This document shows, in pieces, positions 40,113 to 52,950 of a stretch of 64,000 bases of DNA (position 1 is the stretch's first letter; the number at the start of each line of letters is the position of its first letter). The DNA is from Daphnia pulex (lineage: Eukaryota > Arthropoda > Branchiopoda > Diplostraca > Daphniidae), in assembly GCF_021134715.1 (NCBI RefSeq), contig NC_060020.1:2046001-2110000 (forward strand). Direction: 5' to 3'. Position numbers and translations under genes: made by a program. The notes below the pieces were generated by a model. That model ran no database searches. It saw only the letters and a program-made list of their open reading frames with translations, and was not told where the DNA came from.

Positions 40113-41769
40113 CGAGTGGTTTACAAAAGATTTTTGTTTGATGGGCAGGAAAACCACAGGAAATTCGTTCATTAAAAAGATAACAAAACTTTTTTCTTTT
40201 TCTATCTTTGCGCCGTTTTCTTTTGAAACAAGCCCCAAAAAAATGCGCGCAGAACTAAGAAGAAGAAGATTGAAACGTCAAACGAAATGGTGGGGGCCTC
40301 GACCACCCAAAACCCCCGACGGACGGTTATATGTGAGAGTATATATACCCCCAGCAAGTTAGATAGTAGGTCCCATACGGCCAAGAGAGAGAGAGAAAGA
40401 TAAAAAGAATCTAGAAAAAAGGTCGACATCACGCCGCTGATCAGCCCATTTGTATGATAGTTGCAACTGCCCGCCAGTGGTGCCCGCAGAGTGCGCCCAT
40501 GGTCATGTAGATTTACTCACAGCGGTCCCTCACTCTCGGCGTGTCTCTCGACGTTATGTTCATACCGGCCATCACGGGACAAAACATGGACCATTTTTTT
40601 CCAGCCTCGTTTGAGAGAAGCCTAACAGAGCCATACACACAAACATATACACACGCAGCACAGGGGGGAAAAGAAAAAAGAAAGGTGGAAAATGTTGGAT
40701 GGTTGAATTTTATTTTTAGCTATGGCGCTTCATTTTTTCTTATAGATGCGCCCAGTCCTTTTTCCAGGGACTTATATAAAATGTACGTCCCTGTATTTTC
40801 TCTCTCTCTCGTAAATGCTGTCAATGTCTTGTTTTCCCTAGTCTATTATCAAGTTTATTGCTGAAATATTGACGTCAATGGGTCTAATCAGAAGAGGGGC
40901 CAGCCAGAGCCAGAAGGCCACCAAAAAAGCTTCTTCTTCTTCTTCTTCTTTCCTTTATTTTTATCTCTTGTTTCCCAATTTCTTTATTCCTTCTTCTTAT
41001 ACAACGTCTGCCCAGGTATATGCAGTACTACACTCTTCTTTGCCGCGCTTCGAACTAATTGCAGGGCTTTTCACAAAATAAAAATATACTCGAAGAATGA
41101 AACAGTCTAAAATATTATCAAGAAGGAAATAAGAAAAGGGCTCTTATTCTCTTGAGGGAACGTCTCGGACTGGCGCGCCCGGCCGCTGTGCAGGTAATAC
41201 AGGTAGGTGGGCCTCTTATTCTCATCTATCTGGACGCATAACAATACACTTATAGAGTAGCACCAGCAGCAGTCCAGCAGCAGCAGCAAAACTCCCTTTT
41301 GTTTAATGCGTCTTGAATAGTTTGCGCTATAGCTGCTGTGATGTTAATTCACTCTCTTTCAAATTGCCGGAGCGCGAACTTATTCTACTATATGAAATTG
41401 CTTATGATTATTACTCCATATCTTCTGCTGTGGCTCTGTGGCGCAACCCTACCCGTCTATATCTCTCCTCTTCGTGACTGCTGTGTGCTGGGGGTTTTCG
41501 ACTTTCGGTCCTCATTTTGGTTGTTTTTTTTTTATTTCCGTTTTTCATTTCTCAAATGGCCATCAGCAGCGAACGTTATTGTGGGTTATGGCCGCTCTTT
41601 TTCTTTTTTGATGAGCTTTAAACTTCAAATTTTTCGGTCGGAATTTCCCGATAGTTGTCCTATCTTCCGCTTCTCCGAAAAAAAAAGAAACGCCAAAACA
41701 AACCATTTCGTCCGCGCGTTGTTTTTCCCTCGGTCCTGGACTATCGACCACACACACGCAAAACACGCT

Positions 41770-41787
41770 CACACACACACACACACA
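41770..41787. repeat. (CA)9 microsatellite
   Basis: Nine CA dinucleotides; the preceding 20 bases are also CA-rich. Confidence 0.9.
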
Positions 41788-43740
41788 ATGTAACAACACC
41801 CCACCCATATCGCTGGGTAATTTTCGGTTGTTGTTTTTTTAAGACTTTCCGTTCGTTCGTTTCACACGGAGCATATAGCTGTCCGGTCATCCCAGTGCCA
41901 CTCTAGATTATATCCGGCCGACGAAAAACAACCAAATTTCCATTGGAATATTTTTCATAATCCATCAAATATAATCCTCACCATGCATCATATTGGTGAT
42001 GTCATCGATTCTGATGTAACAAAAGTTCGCAGCGGCCGTCATAAAAATGATGAAAAATTGGTTGCGCAATTAAAATGTGACACTTTCGTTCGTTATTTTT
42101 TCTTCTTTTTTCTCAAGAATAAGATGGAAGGTGGAAAATGACAGATTTGAAAAAATCGTACCCAAAGAACTCGTTGGAGAAATGAAAAGAAATATCTCGC
42201 GACTCGATGGTGAGCGAAGAAAGTTATCAGTTCTGTGGCGTTTTATTACACACAGGATTTCGGTAGTAAAAAATGTAAATGTCCAAAATATAAAGGGCGA
42301 CATATAGGAATATAATCCGCATCTGCATATTGGAAGAAAAAGAAAACAGGTTCCCCCTGTGGGGCAATCGGCCAATGCCATTTCCAAACGTTCGGTTTTG
42401 CTCACATCTATACACACCGACAAATCGCCCAGTAACTTTGTTTCTATCCTATATACAAGTCGATGTGCGTGATTTTCTCTTTTCAAATTTCAGAGCATCA
42501 TGGAATTTCGCGAAAAAAAAATGTTTATTTCTACGAGAATTTGAATTTTTAAAAAATAAAATAAAACGGACTTTGAATCACCAAATAATCTTCTCTTTTA
42601 TTTTGTATTATTGCGCCAAACAAGAAGAGAGAGACACGAGAGAGAAAAAGGTCATCATTTTTTTTTTTCGGGCAGGAGTAGAGTAGAGAGAAGAGAAGGA
42701 CAAGACATTAAAAAGAATGCCATCATCATTAACACTGGATTGCTTTTGTCAGCTGAGAGCGCAGAAAGGTTAAAAAAGAAGAACAGAAAAGCTTTTTACT
42801 TCCAACTATCCAATTATTCGATTCAAAAGAATAAGAGGAGGAAGGAGAAGAAGAAGTCGAAAAAAGGCAATCTCTATCATGTAATCGCATTAAATATATA
42901 ATCATCAGTACTTTTGTGAGGAGTTTTTTTGTTCTTCATCATCATCGCGTCATATATGTAGAGGGACTAGTGAACCTTTTTTCAGGGTTGATCTGGTTAA
43001 AACCAAACACAATTTGGATCTCGAGCATTTTGTCATTTTTTTCGGGGGGGATTTAACCATTTAACATTTAATTTTTTCCTTCGCTGAAGCCGATCACGCG
43101 CCATTCGATGGGATCGCCGAAAACAACAAAATATCGCATAACGTTATATCGTTCAAAACACAACCAAAGGGTTTCCATTTTCAATATGTCATCATCGGTA
43201 TTAGAGCAGCAGCAGCACGTAACAAATCATATAATAATAAGTCTCAGCAACAAGTGGCAATAACAATTAAAGACCAATGATCAAACAAAACAAAACAAAA
43301 CCAAATTTTTTGAACCGAAAAACGAAATTGAACAAAAAGTGGCATTTCAATTCGGGGGGGACAAATACGTTCTCATCAATCGGCTGGAACGAGAAACGAT
43401 ATAATAACAACAATCCAATATGTATTTATAATATAACTATCAAAAATTTGCTATATCTCACAATAAAATTATAGATCGTTTTCAACTCTCTATATATTTT
43501 GTTTTTAGTTATAGTTATTCATTTTCTATATTATATAGTCAATTCGTTAGAATTAGCTGCTCTTATTTGGAAGTGTGGAATCGGTTGGAGATGTTGTGTG
43601 ATAAGTACATTTATAAAAGGCTAATTTTTTTAAATTTTTGTGGTTACATAATAACTATGAATGAATATTGCTGCAAAGTTTACGTTACATTGTAGGCCTA
43701 TTGGGATGTAGTAGGCCTAATGGAGACGGACGGCGGATCA

Positions 43741-44697
43741 TCAGTGCCTCGTGAGAAGTTCGGCCAAGGCGCCGATGTAAGTCTGTGCCATTTGAAGCGT
43801 TTCGAACTTCGAAAGTTTGCGGTCGCTGCCCAGCGCGGGCACGACCTCTCGGAGTCTCTCGAAGGCGTCGTTCAGGCTGTTCATGCGCCGCCGTTCTCTG
43901 GCGTTGGCGGCCAACCGGCGCTTCTTGACCACCTCGACGGTCGGCACTTTGGTCGAGCGACGTCGACTTCCGCTGCTGCTGTTGCTTCCGCCGCTGTTGT
44001 TTTTCGGCGTCCGCGGCGTCCGCGTCTTGCGCTGCCGTTTCTGCTGGGCGGACGACGACGATTTGGCTTCGGCCGATGGGCTGGCGCAAGATTCCAGCGC
44101 TGCCGAATTGGATTCCATCGTCGCTTCCGACTCGCCGTCGTCCGTCCACAAGGACGAAGGGCCGCCAAACTCGCCGGCGTTCGATTCTTCCTGATCGGTG
44201 GCGACGGACGCGCTGTACTTGTCGTCGGACGCCACCACCGACGCCGGACCACCGCCGCCATCCATGCCCAGTAGGCAATAATCGACGGATCCGATGGGGG
44301 TGCTGCTGGAAGGTCCCGGAGTGGCCAGTCGGCTGTGCTGATGCGAATGCGGCAGCGGGTCGTTGCCGGTCCGCGTCAATTCCGTCAGCAGCCGCGGAGA
44401 TGAACTGGGTGACCTCAGACTGGCCCACGACTGAGCCGAGACGGGACTCTGGCAATTCGTGTCGTCGTAAGAAGCCGAGCTGTTGTTGTTGTTGCCGCCA
44501 TGATTGTTTCCGTGGTTGGTAGCGCTGGTATTGTTGTTGCTGCTGCTACTGATGCGGACGCCTTCCTCGGCCGTAAAACCCGTCGAGTGGTGGTAAACGT
44601 CGTGAACGACGTAGGCGGCCGGCGCGTAATATCCATGAGCGTCCGCGTTGCCCATCAGATCACTGGAGCCGAACTGAGAGTACATTTCCAAAGACAT
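43741..44697 (-). CDS. ato: Atonal-family proneural bHLH transcription factor
   Basis: An intronless 318-codon frame. The C-terminal end (about residues 256-315) is a basic helix-loop-helix domain. The basic region reads [12 protein letters not shown] and is followed by helix 1 ([16 protein letters not shown]), a short loop, then helix 2 ([21 protein letters not shown]), with the protein ending three residues later. [12 protein letters not shown] and the [10 protein letters not shown] helix match the Atonal/ATOH1/ATOH7 group rather than NeuroD or Neurogenin. The N-terminal 255 residues are low-complexity: Asn/Ser runs at about 51-75, Ser-rich and acidic parts, and a Lys/Arg/Ser stretch at 218-250, as in other Atonal proteins, which are conserved only in the bHLH. 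Family members dimerise with Daughterless/E proteins on E-boxes and specify sense-organ and photoreceptor precursors. The start at 44697 is the first Met; Met5 is an alternative. The stop is TGA at 43741-43743. Frames on the opposite strand are shadows of this GC-rich gene. Confidence 0.93.
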   Translation of the reverse strand: MSLEMYSQFGSSDLMGNADAHGYYAPAAYVVHDVYHHSTGFTAEEGVRISSSSNNNTSATNHGNNHGGNNNNSSASYDDTNCQSPVSAQSWASLRSPSSSPRLLTELTRTGNDPLPHSHQHSRLATPGPSSSTPIGSVDYCLLGMDGGGGPASVVASDDKYSASVATDQEESNAGEFGGPSSLWTDDGESEATMESNSAALESCASPSAEAKSSSSAQQKRQRKTRTPRTPKNNSGGSNSSSGSRRRSTKVPTVEVVKKRRLAANARERRRMNSLNDAFERLREVVPALGSDRKLSKFETLQMAQTYIGALAELLTRH

Positions 44698-45199
44698 TTC
44701 GTCCTCTTTCTTTTTGGTCTTCTTTTCCTTATCTTCTTCTTCTTCTTCTACTAAAAACTCGTTTAAAACCTTTTTCTTTTCCGAACGTCAATTTCGTTTC
44801 TCTTCTTCGATTGGCAAAATGGGGGGAAATTTCAAATAGAAGAAGAAGAGCAGCAGCACTTTGGGGATTTCAAATCACTTGGGGATCTTCATCACCGTCT
44901 TCGGGGGGAGTGTGGGACGACATTTAAAAAATATCGAACAAGACAATTCAATATCTTGCGTGTGTTTGAACTCCCGCACGAAAAATTGAATAATAATAAG
45001 AAAAAAACCCTCTTATTTCTTCCCGGTGTGTGTGTGATTGTTAAAAAATAAATAAAAATGTGGTGGCGGTGAATGCGCGTGTGTGTGTTAAGTGCGTCGA
45101 GGAAATGACGGTCCTATCTCTCGCCGTGTGGAGCGATAAGAGCGTGTGACTGCACCGACTGCTGACGGTGTACTGGATGAACGGTGGGAGGGCCAGTGA

Positions 45200-45216
45200 A
45201 GCTTATAGTTTATAGT
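45200..45216 (-). promoter_or_regulatory. Possible TATA region of atonal
   Basis: Read on the minus strand, CTATAAACTATAAG contains two TATA-like hexamers (45209-45214 and 45202-45207) about 500 bases upstream of the atonal start. A TTCATCC initiator-like word follows roughly 30 bases downstream. TATA-like words are frequent across this AT-rich window, so this is weak evidence. Confidence 0.25.
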
Positions 45217-45457
45217 TACCTGCTTCTGGGCAAAAAGGCAAAGAAGAAGAAGAAGAGAGAAAAAACAAGCAACCCAAAAAGATAAAAAAGAATTCTGGAA
45301 GGAGGAAACACCTCCTCTATTCTATATAGCCTCCTCCTCCTTCTTCTACTTCTCCCCCTCCTTTTCATTTTTCTTCCTCTTTCAACTGCATCTATACTCG
45401 AGGCAACCGCAGCACCGAACGCAAACACTCACTCACGCAGCAGTGTATATAGCCTCT

Positions 45458-45477
45458 AGAGAGAGAGAGAGAGAGAG
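45458..45477. repeat. (AG)10 microsatellite
   Basis: Ten AG dinucleotides, upstream of atonal. On the atonal strand this is a CT tract. Confidence 0.9.
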
Positions 45478-48229
45478 TTTGGCTGTGTGTGTGTGTTGCC
45501 CACACAAAAGCTGACTGATTGAGGGGGAGGAGACCGTGTGGTGCAACAAGCGGCCTGGACTCTTTAGATATAGGCGAAGTAGTGTAGTGCCGGGGTTCTC
45601 TCTGTCCAGGATCTATCTCTTATAAGAAGAAGAAGCCAAGAGGAGTGTGATGATGATCAAAAGAGGGGAAGCAATAAAATGCCCAGTCAGGATCATCATT
45701 CGCCACACTTTTTTCTTTGGGAAAGAAGAAGATGGACTCTTGTCGATAATGGGACCGAAGCTTCCAAGTTCATTCGGTTTTTATGGGTCCCATTTTATTT
45801 ATTTTTTTATTCGGGGGCTCTTCCCGATGGTTCATACGCCCATTTCTGATGAATCAAATTTATAACTATATTTCCCCCCAAGTTTGATTTCGTGAAATGG
45901 AAAGTGTCTTCTAAAAACATTTGGTTTGAAATAAAGGAATATTTAAAAAATTGATGTGTTTGGACCTCGAATTAAGTGTCGATTCTCTTCGCGTGTGCTG
46001 CCGGGCATCAACTCTTTTTCTTTTTTTTTTTCATTTCTCGACAAGTCCGTTTTGAAACGCTTAAAGTAGATTATATACATTGGTATAGAGAAAAGAAAAG
46101 AAAAAGGTAAATTGGAAAAATGGACGATTTAACCTGTGGGAGCTAGAGAGTCGAGCGCACCGGTTAGCCGCCAACTGGATTAATTGAATGCCCGAAAAGA
46201 AAAACTTGGACGTAATGTGGGAACGTGTGTGTGTGTCTACTGGCACTATGTGAATGGGTTCCAGAAACACGAGCGTATATTATTCCCCAGCTGCCATGAA
46301 TGGTGAATTACCAAGAGCTACAAGTCCCCTATATAAGAAAGAATACACCTTATATAAATGCATACGTATATAATACGTAGAGTTGGGAGGAAAACCGAGC
46401 GACATCATTTGTTCAACTAGATATCTGCTCTCCAACACAACGGCATATACCATATTATTAGACTTGATGATTTTCTTTTCCCTACATAAATCTTGTTTTG
46501 TAATTTCTGGTTTCCTCAAATTTAAACAACGAAGGACACTAGTAGCCACCGAGAGCCGGGATCGTCCAACCGTTCATAATTAGAAAACAATATAATACTT
46601 GACGAATTTCTTGATGTCACTGACATGAACTCTTGAGGACATGCCACCCGCAGAGAGTACCACAACCTCTCGTGTAACTTAAAAGTTGTTAGTATAATAT
46701 TATCTATCCCCAATGAAACGACAGTCGAAAGCAATCAAATAATATCGCTTTACCCTCGTCGACTGTGCCGAGAGACCTTCATAGAGCATCATGGGACACT
46801 TCAAAAGGGACATTATTGACTTTACATGTTTTCTGTCCTTTTTCCAAAGTCATGACGTGGCCAGCAACTGGCCAAACCTCCGTCAGACGAGGTTGTCAAT
46901 CGCTTGTCAATGTCCTGTTGGTCCTGTTATTCTTTTACTGCAAGTCGTTATCGCAGACAAATAGTAGTTCCCACTGAACTGATGGATTGTTATGAGTACT
47001 GATGCTGATGCTGTACGCTCGACTGAACTGGGTTGGATTTTTGCCACAAACAATAAAATATTGTCCTCTGCTGCGAAATCTTTGCGAAAATGGAAGAGCA
47101 AAATGATGACAAAGTTCTGGCATTCGGGGGAAAATCGGCGCTGTACAACCATTTGTAGATATTGAAAGGTATATTATAGCTTTGAATTATTATGTACGAG
47201 GTTTGAGCATTATCGTCAAAACATTTTGGAATAACTCTCTCGTTGTATACCGGACAACAGTGTCTGTTGGGAGTTTCTGGGTACCGATACGACCGTTAAA
47301 AAAAGGAAATTCTATTTGACTTGACGTTTTGCATGTGTCACAAATATGGCATCTTTTGGCGAAATTTAATTACCCTCCACTACTCCGGCTCTCTCATGTC
47401 GAAATCCGCAAGGAATGTCTAAAAAACTAAACAAAAATGGGGAAAAAATATTTTACACATTTATTATTCTGTGCTGGGAATCCTCGGGGTATCTCACAAG
47501 TGTTAAAAAAAACCAAGTTCAAAAAGTCCAAGCGAGTCACTAAGGCATCGTAAAAATAGTAATCCATAGTTTCATCAGCAGCCAATCGGCATCGACTGAC
47601 CCGGAAAATGTTACCGGCCGCCCACCGCGCGTGCGTGCAACTATAGTCATATACCGCGATGATGAGGACCCGCATCTTATTGATGCCAAGAAAAAGAAGA
47701 ACGCACACAGCATCGCACGTAAATCATCATTATTAAATTGCTGGGCGAATTTCTCGCCGGCCCGTGCTATTCCATTTTGAAATACCCGCCATTACGTTCC
47801 CTCTCATATTGGACCTTTTTTATTTTTAGCCGCACGTCGGCAGCTCCTTACAACCCATCCAAAGGGCAACAAGTCACGAATGAATATATCTGCCATTATT
47901 AAACCGATTTTTTTTCCCGTAACCATCCTTATACGCCGCAAGGGCATCGCCACTTGCGTCGATTGTTGTGTAAGCGGATTCGTGATTTTCCCTTTCGCAC
48001 CAGACCTACAAGAGGACCATTGACACGCCACAACAACTCCCACTTGAATTTTCGTGAACGTTTCGGCTCGTCATGGAGGAAAATATCGTGCCGAGTCTAT
48101 ATCCCTATGAACACGATTACGTATTATTCTAAAAGGCAGCAGCACTTTCATTCGTTGGGCAAAGTAGTGTAAGACGTCTGATTCACCTTCCCCGATGAGT
48201 TGGCGTGCATCAGAGTGATGGAAACAGCT

Positions 48230-48264
48230 GTTGTTGTTGTTGTTGTCCGAGTAACAACAACAAA
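48230..48264. repeat. (TTG)n and (CAA)n inverted microsatellite
   Basis: A run of about five to six TTG units is followed, after eight bases, by four CAA units. The two tracts are reverse complements over at least 11 bp and could form a hairpin. Confidence 0.85.
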
Positions 48265-48699
48265 GTAACTCTCGATCGAGTGCGGTTAAAATGATTTGAG
48301 CTCGGTCAACCGTCGCTTGGAAAAGTAAAAGGTTCAATCGGTCTGCAATCAGTCGAGGCCGGTGCTGACGTTGGTCGGTGTCGCTTTGCTTATTTTTTCG
48401 GCTGATGACCAGCTCCAAAGTGCACAGGGGATTGTAAAAACAAACAGCAATTCACGTTGTCGTGCATTCAATTTTATGGCGTTCCACTGACGTTGCAAAC
48501 CATATAGCATCCAACGTTTTCTTCCTTGTATGTTTTTGTTTTCTTTTTTCCTGGCCGATTTGGTTCTATACCGCCCACTGGAAAATTCCATCATTTTAAA
48601 ATGTCCAGTTGCTCTTAACTGCGGACTGAGTTGTATACAAATACGTGGCCGATGCGGTAGCCTCGATTAAAAGCCACTGCATCAGATACACGAGTACAC

Positions 48700-48728
48700 A
48701 GCAGCAGCAGGAGTAGTAGTAGTAGTAG
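48700..48728. repeat. (CAG)n then (AGT)n compound microsatellite
   Basis: A short CAG run (about 48700-48710) passes directly into about six AGT units. Confidence 0.9.
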
Positions 48729-49102
48729 CGCTTGAGAAAATAACGATTACTCCGCCGGAATGGCGGCCATACGCCAGCACACCGCTCAATCAGTCAAGAT
48801 GATCAGCCCTTTGTAATCTTCGTCGGCGTTTTTCTTCTTTTCTTTTTCTTTCTCTCCCCACCCACACGTCTACTCCACCCTTTTTAAATAAAACAAAATT
48901 CGAAAGAAAAATAAAAACACAAACAGCCAACCAAACTCACTTCAATTCGTATCGGTGGGTGGAAGTGATGGCGAAGGGGGGGGGGAGAGAATAATACGGT
49001 ATGAAATAAGCTTGGGAAATGTAGAAGATTAGCCTTTTTTGTTTTTCTTTTATTGCTGCGCTGGTGAAACCAAAAAGACGAAAACAAAACAACACCAAAT
49101 AT

Positions 49103-49124
49103 CCGTCCGTCCGTCCGTCCGTCC
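49103..49124. repeat. (CCGT)n microsatellite
   Basis: Five and a half copies of the tetranucleotide CCGT, which is GC-richer than the other microsatellites here. Confidence 0.9.
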
Positions 49125-51598
49125 CAGAAGTGATCGTAAAAAACCGAAAAACAAAAGGGAAGAAAATATAAGAAACGAGCTAGGCGCGGGAAAAGATTTT
49201 GTCTACTGGGCTCTCTGATGATGTAAGGATGCCATCGGACGCCCCCTGCCAGTCGAGTATAGCCCCTTTTGCAGATATTGCGCGACGACTCGACCGCCAA
49301 ACTCCAAGCCTAACGATATGTACACACGATATAATGACTGGAGCGGTACTACTCGTATCGTCTAGAACGTACGGAAGAAAAATACAAAACACATTTTTTG
49401 GGTTGTTTTGTTCCAGAGCTCCGGACAGAACCCATTAGCACTCAAGTTTTTTAAAGGCAAGCTCAGCTGTCGTCGCTACTTTTCTAGAAAAACAAAAAAA
49501 AACAAACAAAATTAAACGAAACTTGCGTGCGGTGAAAATCTTGGACAAGACAAAAAGAAGCAACTTACAAAAAGCCCACACTCAATTTCAAACCGCATCT
49601 GGACATGTCAGTCGACGTGTAATAGTTGACTGAATGGAGCCGAGCTCTGATTGAAGGCAGATTTTTTCATTAGTGCATGAAATTTAGTTTGAAAAGAAAC
49701 AAGGAAAGAGAGTCGAGCGTATTTTACTCGTTGAATATCGAAATCTGTCGGAATTCTTGACGGGTCCAATAAAAATGATTCATAATGTTTCGTAAAACAT
49801 AAGAGACTGAGCTGTATAGCGGCAGCTTCAACGATCAAGAGATCACCTGCTGACTGGCGCTCAAACACGACGGCAGCTGACATAGCGGACGCTTTCTTGT
49901 CATGAGACTTTTCTTATCCTCTGCGCTAGCGAATTTCAAGGGCCAGGTAGACAATAAAGAGATTCTCTTAAAGTATCAAATCTATTGGTTTCCAGATTCT
50001 TGAATAATCTCGGACTTTTCTTTTGTTTTTCTACGTAAAGAAGAAATGCCCCAAGTGTTTTGGTTTTTCCTTTAGGTATAAAAATGTGACAAGAGATCGC
50101 AACCCGGCGATAAGATTAAGGTTGACAGGTAAAACTTTGTCTCGGCGGAGGCGCCGCTGCAATAAGTTCTGTTTCCATCTGAAAGGAGAGAGCCGTGCGA
50201 TACAGATCGAAGCGCGTATACGTGTGCAGACGTTACGACTTCCTAAGATCAGTCATCAAACGCTGGTGCCCACTCGGTTCCCTCAAACTCCAGGTTTATT
50301 GTCTACATCGTCAACGCCCTCAAGTCAACATTAAATGCCGTAAAAACTGGAGTAACTTTGTGAAGAATAATAATGTTAAAAGGATTCCTTCTGGCAATTT
50401 GTGTTGGATGTTTTTAAACAAAAATTTCACTTTGCTGTTAAGGTTTGTCAACAACCTGTTAATAATGCAGCGACTTTATATGGCATTCGTTGATTGCTGC
50501 TCTTCATAATAAACGAGAAAAATCGTTCATGAGAAACAAATCGGACACTGATGCATTCACTACGTAAATCGATGAAGTGTGACGGGCTCCCAGGTAGATA
50601 CTGGCCTGAAGGCGACGCAATCATTTTTGCAGATTTCAGTCTAGACTATAAGGTCAACCCTCATACCCTCATGTCCAGCTGAATATCTGCAACATAGCGG
50701 GAGAAAGGGATGAATTATTATTCTTCCGTGCTTCGTCGACATGATTGAACTTTAAGCGCCCGATAGAAAGCGGAGCCAACATTTACCGTCTGGAAATTTT
50801 CAAATTATTTTATTTTTCAAACCCCACACTTTCGTTGCGCCATCTAGATGCCCTTGGTAAAATAACAAATTTGCTTTTTCAAGTTATGAATGAAAACTTT
50901 GAAAAATTCCGCTTTTGTTCGGTTAAACCGATAGCTAGAAAAAATACGGTTTGATCAACCGAACTTCGATGACCATATATCTCGATAACTGATTTAATCT
51001 TAGTAGTATTCCCTACCCCTTTGTCAAATTCCATATCTTTCTGATGTTGCTGTGTTCCAGAAAAGCTCGGACCGAAACAAATGGCATCTTACATCATGAT
51101 CTCGCGTTGATGTTATAAACACATGTTACGTTTTCAAAATCCTGTGATTTTTCGTGACATCAGAGTTATTCCAAGTACATCTATTATTATCTCACTTCCC
51201 ATCGTTTCGCTTGATTATTTTCCGCCATAGATAGCTTTCGTGATTCAATAATGTGTGACACTCGAACCCGTAAACGTTATGCCAAAAGAACAAGGTATAC
51301 ATGAGTATTACTAGTCTCAACGGCAACTTGTAATCACACCATCGCCTGATATGTATTCGATTGTATTCCATGTAAGTATTCCATTCCAATTTCATGTATT
51401 TCAGTTCATCAAGAATGTATTTGAATTTCATCTAATTGAATTTATTGTGTGCGGCAGACATACATTCAATGTACAGCGCACAGACATTTGCAGCACACGG
51501 GAACTCGAGAAATCGACGCACAAGCCGGAATAAGTGTGGGAACAGGAAGCACTGTAAATTTTATAGGATGTCTGGTCGAAAAAACGTGGGGAATGCGT

Positions 51599-52950
51599 TT
51601 AAATTTTACCCATTTCGGACATTCCCATTAACATACTGCGAACTTGATCTGAGTTGGCGGACGGATACTGGCCATCTTCGAAAGATTCTTCGTCGTCAAA
51701 AGATTGCTTCATCCTCTTCTTGAATCTAAGACAAAACACATTGAAAGTTATGAAAGGATCAGTTAAAATTCATGTTGAATTGACAAAATAAGAATGGCAA
51801 TTACGCTGGGCTTTCACTGTTGTTGTCGGGATTGCAGCAGAGTTGAAGCTTCTTTTCCAAAGCTTTGATGACATCTCGATGAGGTGTTTGAACGTTCCGC
51901 ACCATCACACGGATTTCTTTGATAAAAGTGAAAGCAAACAATGAAGTTCGGCAATCGGAAAAACCATCTCTATTACGAGGAAAATAGAAGGAAAGTTAGA
52001 ACTCTTACTTTTCACTGCTTCTATGAGATTTAATAAGCGTTTCTGGTCTTCGGAAAACAAAATTTTCGTAATGTATTCGTCGACATTTTCCTTAGAAGTG
52101 CTCGCGGAATGAATGATGGCTGCCAGAGAAATTTGAGACGGGGAGTAGATCAAAATAGCGTCAGTGTAAAAAACTTGTTCGAGGAATTCATCAATTCCTG
52201 ATCTCAGTCTCTCAGGGTCACTGAAGGTTGGAAATCTTGTTTTCATGTCAATCATCAAGCCTTCAAGCCTGCAAAATTATAAATCAGGATTAATGTTGAG
52301 CAAAAGAAAATTGCAGCAAAGGGAAAGACAATGAAATGTACATACGGTCGAAAAGGATTATGGACAGTCAATTGATAGTCAAGTTGTTGCATTAGAAGAA
52401 GTTCATTGTTCAAAATAATGGAAGCAGCCTTTTCTCTGTCTCCTTTCAGGTTACCGACAAATTGATCCATAGAAACATTGAACTCTTCCACTTTGCAAGC
52501 CAAGTAGACACAAGTAACACTATAAGAATAAATGATTATTGCAAATTCAGGTATTTAATTAACAAATAACTTACAGGATCTCTTTGGGTGGATAGTCCAT
52601 GACAGAATTGTTGACATAGAAACGCTTTAGGTAGTGCAAAGCTGTTCCTATCACATAGCGAGGCATAGGAGGGAGGAATTTTCTGCAAAAGTCTCTGAGC
52701 TGGTATTCATAACTCATAATCAAAATTTTTTCCTCTGTCACGTTCAAAAAATGGAGTTCTTGCTCTTCAACCTGTTAAATAGTACACATTGATTATCATG
52801 CCATGTTGGTCACACTTCCTGGAAGCAACTTACAGTCATATTTCTCCCTCGGCTTGAAATATATTTTATGTTGGCACTGAGCCGGGCATTAGAAACATCA
52901 TTTTCATCTTTAAACATCCAAAAACTACGCTGGGTACTCGTTGCAAACAT
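51599..52950 (-). CDS. CycH: Cyclin H, regulatory subunit of CDK7 (CAK/TFIIH)
   Basis: Six exons on the minus strand: 52834-52950, 52575-52771, 52346-52519, 52009-52268, 51805-51916 and 51599-51725. All joins are GT-AG and keep frame, giving 328 residues (human cyclin H has 323). The first cyclin fold (about residues 55-155) contains [20 protein letters not shown] and [11 protein letters not shown]. The second (about 160-255) contains HNPFRP and [17 protein letters not shown]. An [10 protein letters not shown] tail follows a basic FKKRMK patch, like the charged C-terminal tail of the human protein. Cyclin H binds and activates CDK7 with MAT1; the trimer phosphorylates cell-cycle CDKs and, within TFIIH, the RNA polymerase II C-terminal domain. 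The first five exons are secure. The last intron (79 bp) is chosen because it restores the expected tail; reading straight through would instead stop soon after residue 285. Introns are 55-92 bp. Confidence 0.95.

Larger units (their letters stand above)
36001..43740. other. Atonal 3' flank, no gene seen
   Basis: This is the proximal 3' flank of atonal, which is transcribed leftwards from 44697. I see no gene. It contains (TGA)8 at 39.1 kb, (GCA)n at 40.1 kb, (CA)n at 41.8 kb and long AT-rich parts at 42.9-43.7 kb. The atonal 3' UTR must begin at 43740 and run into this region, but I could not fix a polyadenylation signal. In Drosophila the eye enhancers of atonal lie 3' of the gene; that this flank does the same here is inference. 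Confidence 0.55.
44698..51598. other. Atonal upstream region, no other gene seen
   Basis: This lies between the start of atonal and the 3' end of cyclin H, both minus-strand genes, so it holds the atonal promoter and probably 5' enhancers. From 44.7 to 46.3 kb it is rich in GAA/CTT, GT and GA tracts. From about 46.3 to 51.6 kb it is less repetitive, with several 60-140 codon frames, none of which I recognise. Overlapping plus-strand frames at 50023-50334 and 50195-50509 are the most protein-like but remain unassigned. Confidence 0.5.

Noticed and set aside
43720..44522. Long plus-strand and other-frame ORFs over atonal
   Set aside because: They are shadows of the GC-rich atonal coding sequence. 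Their Arg/Pro/Ala-rich translations have no domain, whereas the minus-strand frame has a full bHLH.
46280..47160. Minus-strand frames of 81-89 codons upstream of atonal
   Set aside because: No domain, no supporting splice structure and no compositional contrast with neighbouring non-coding DNA.
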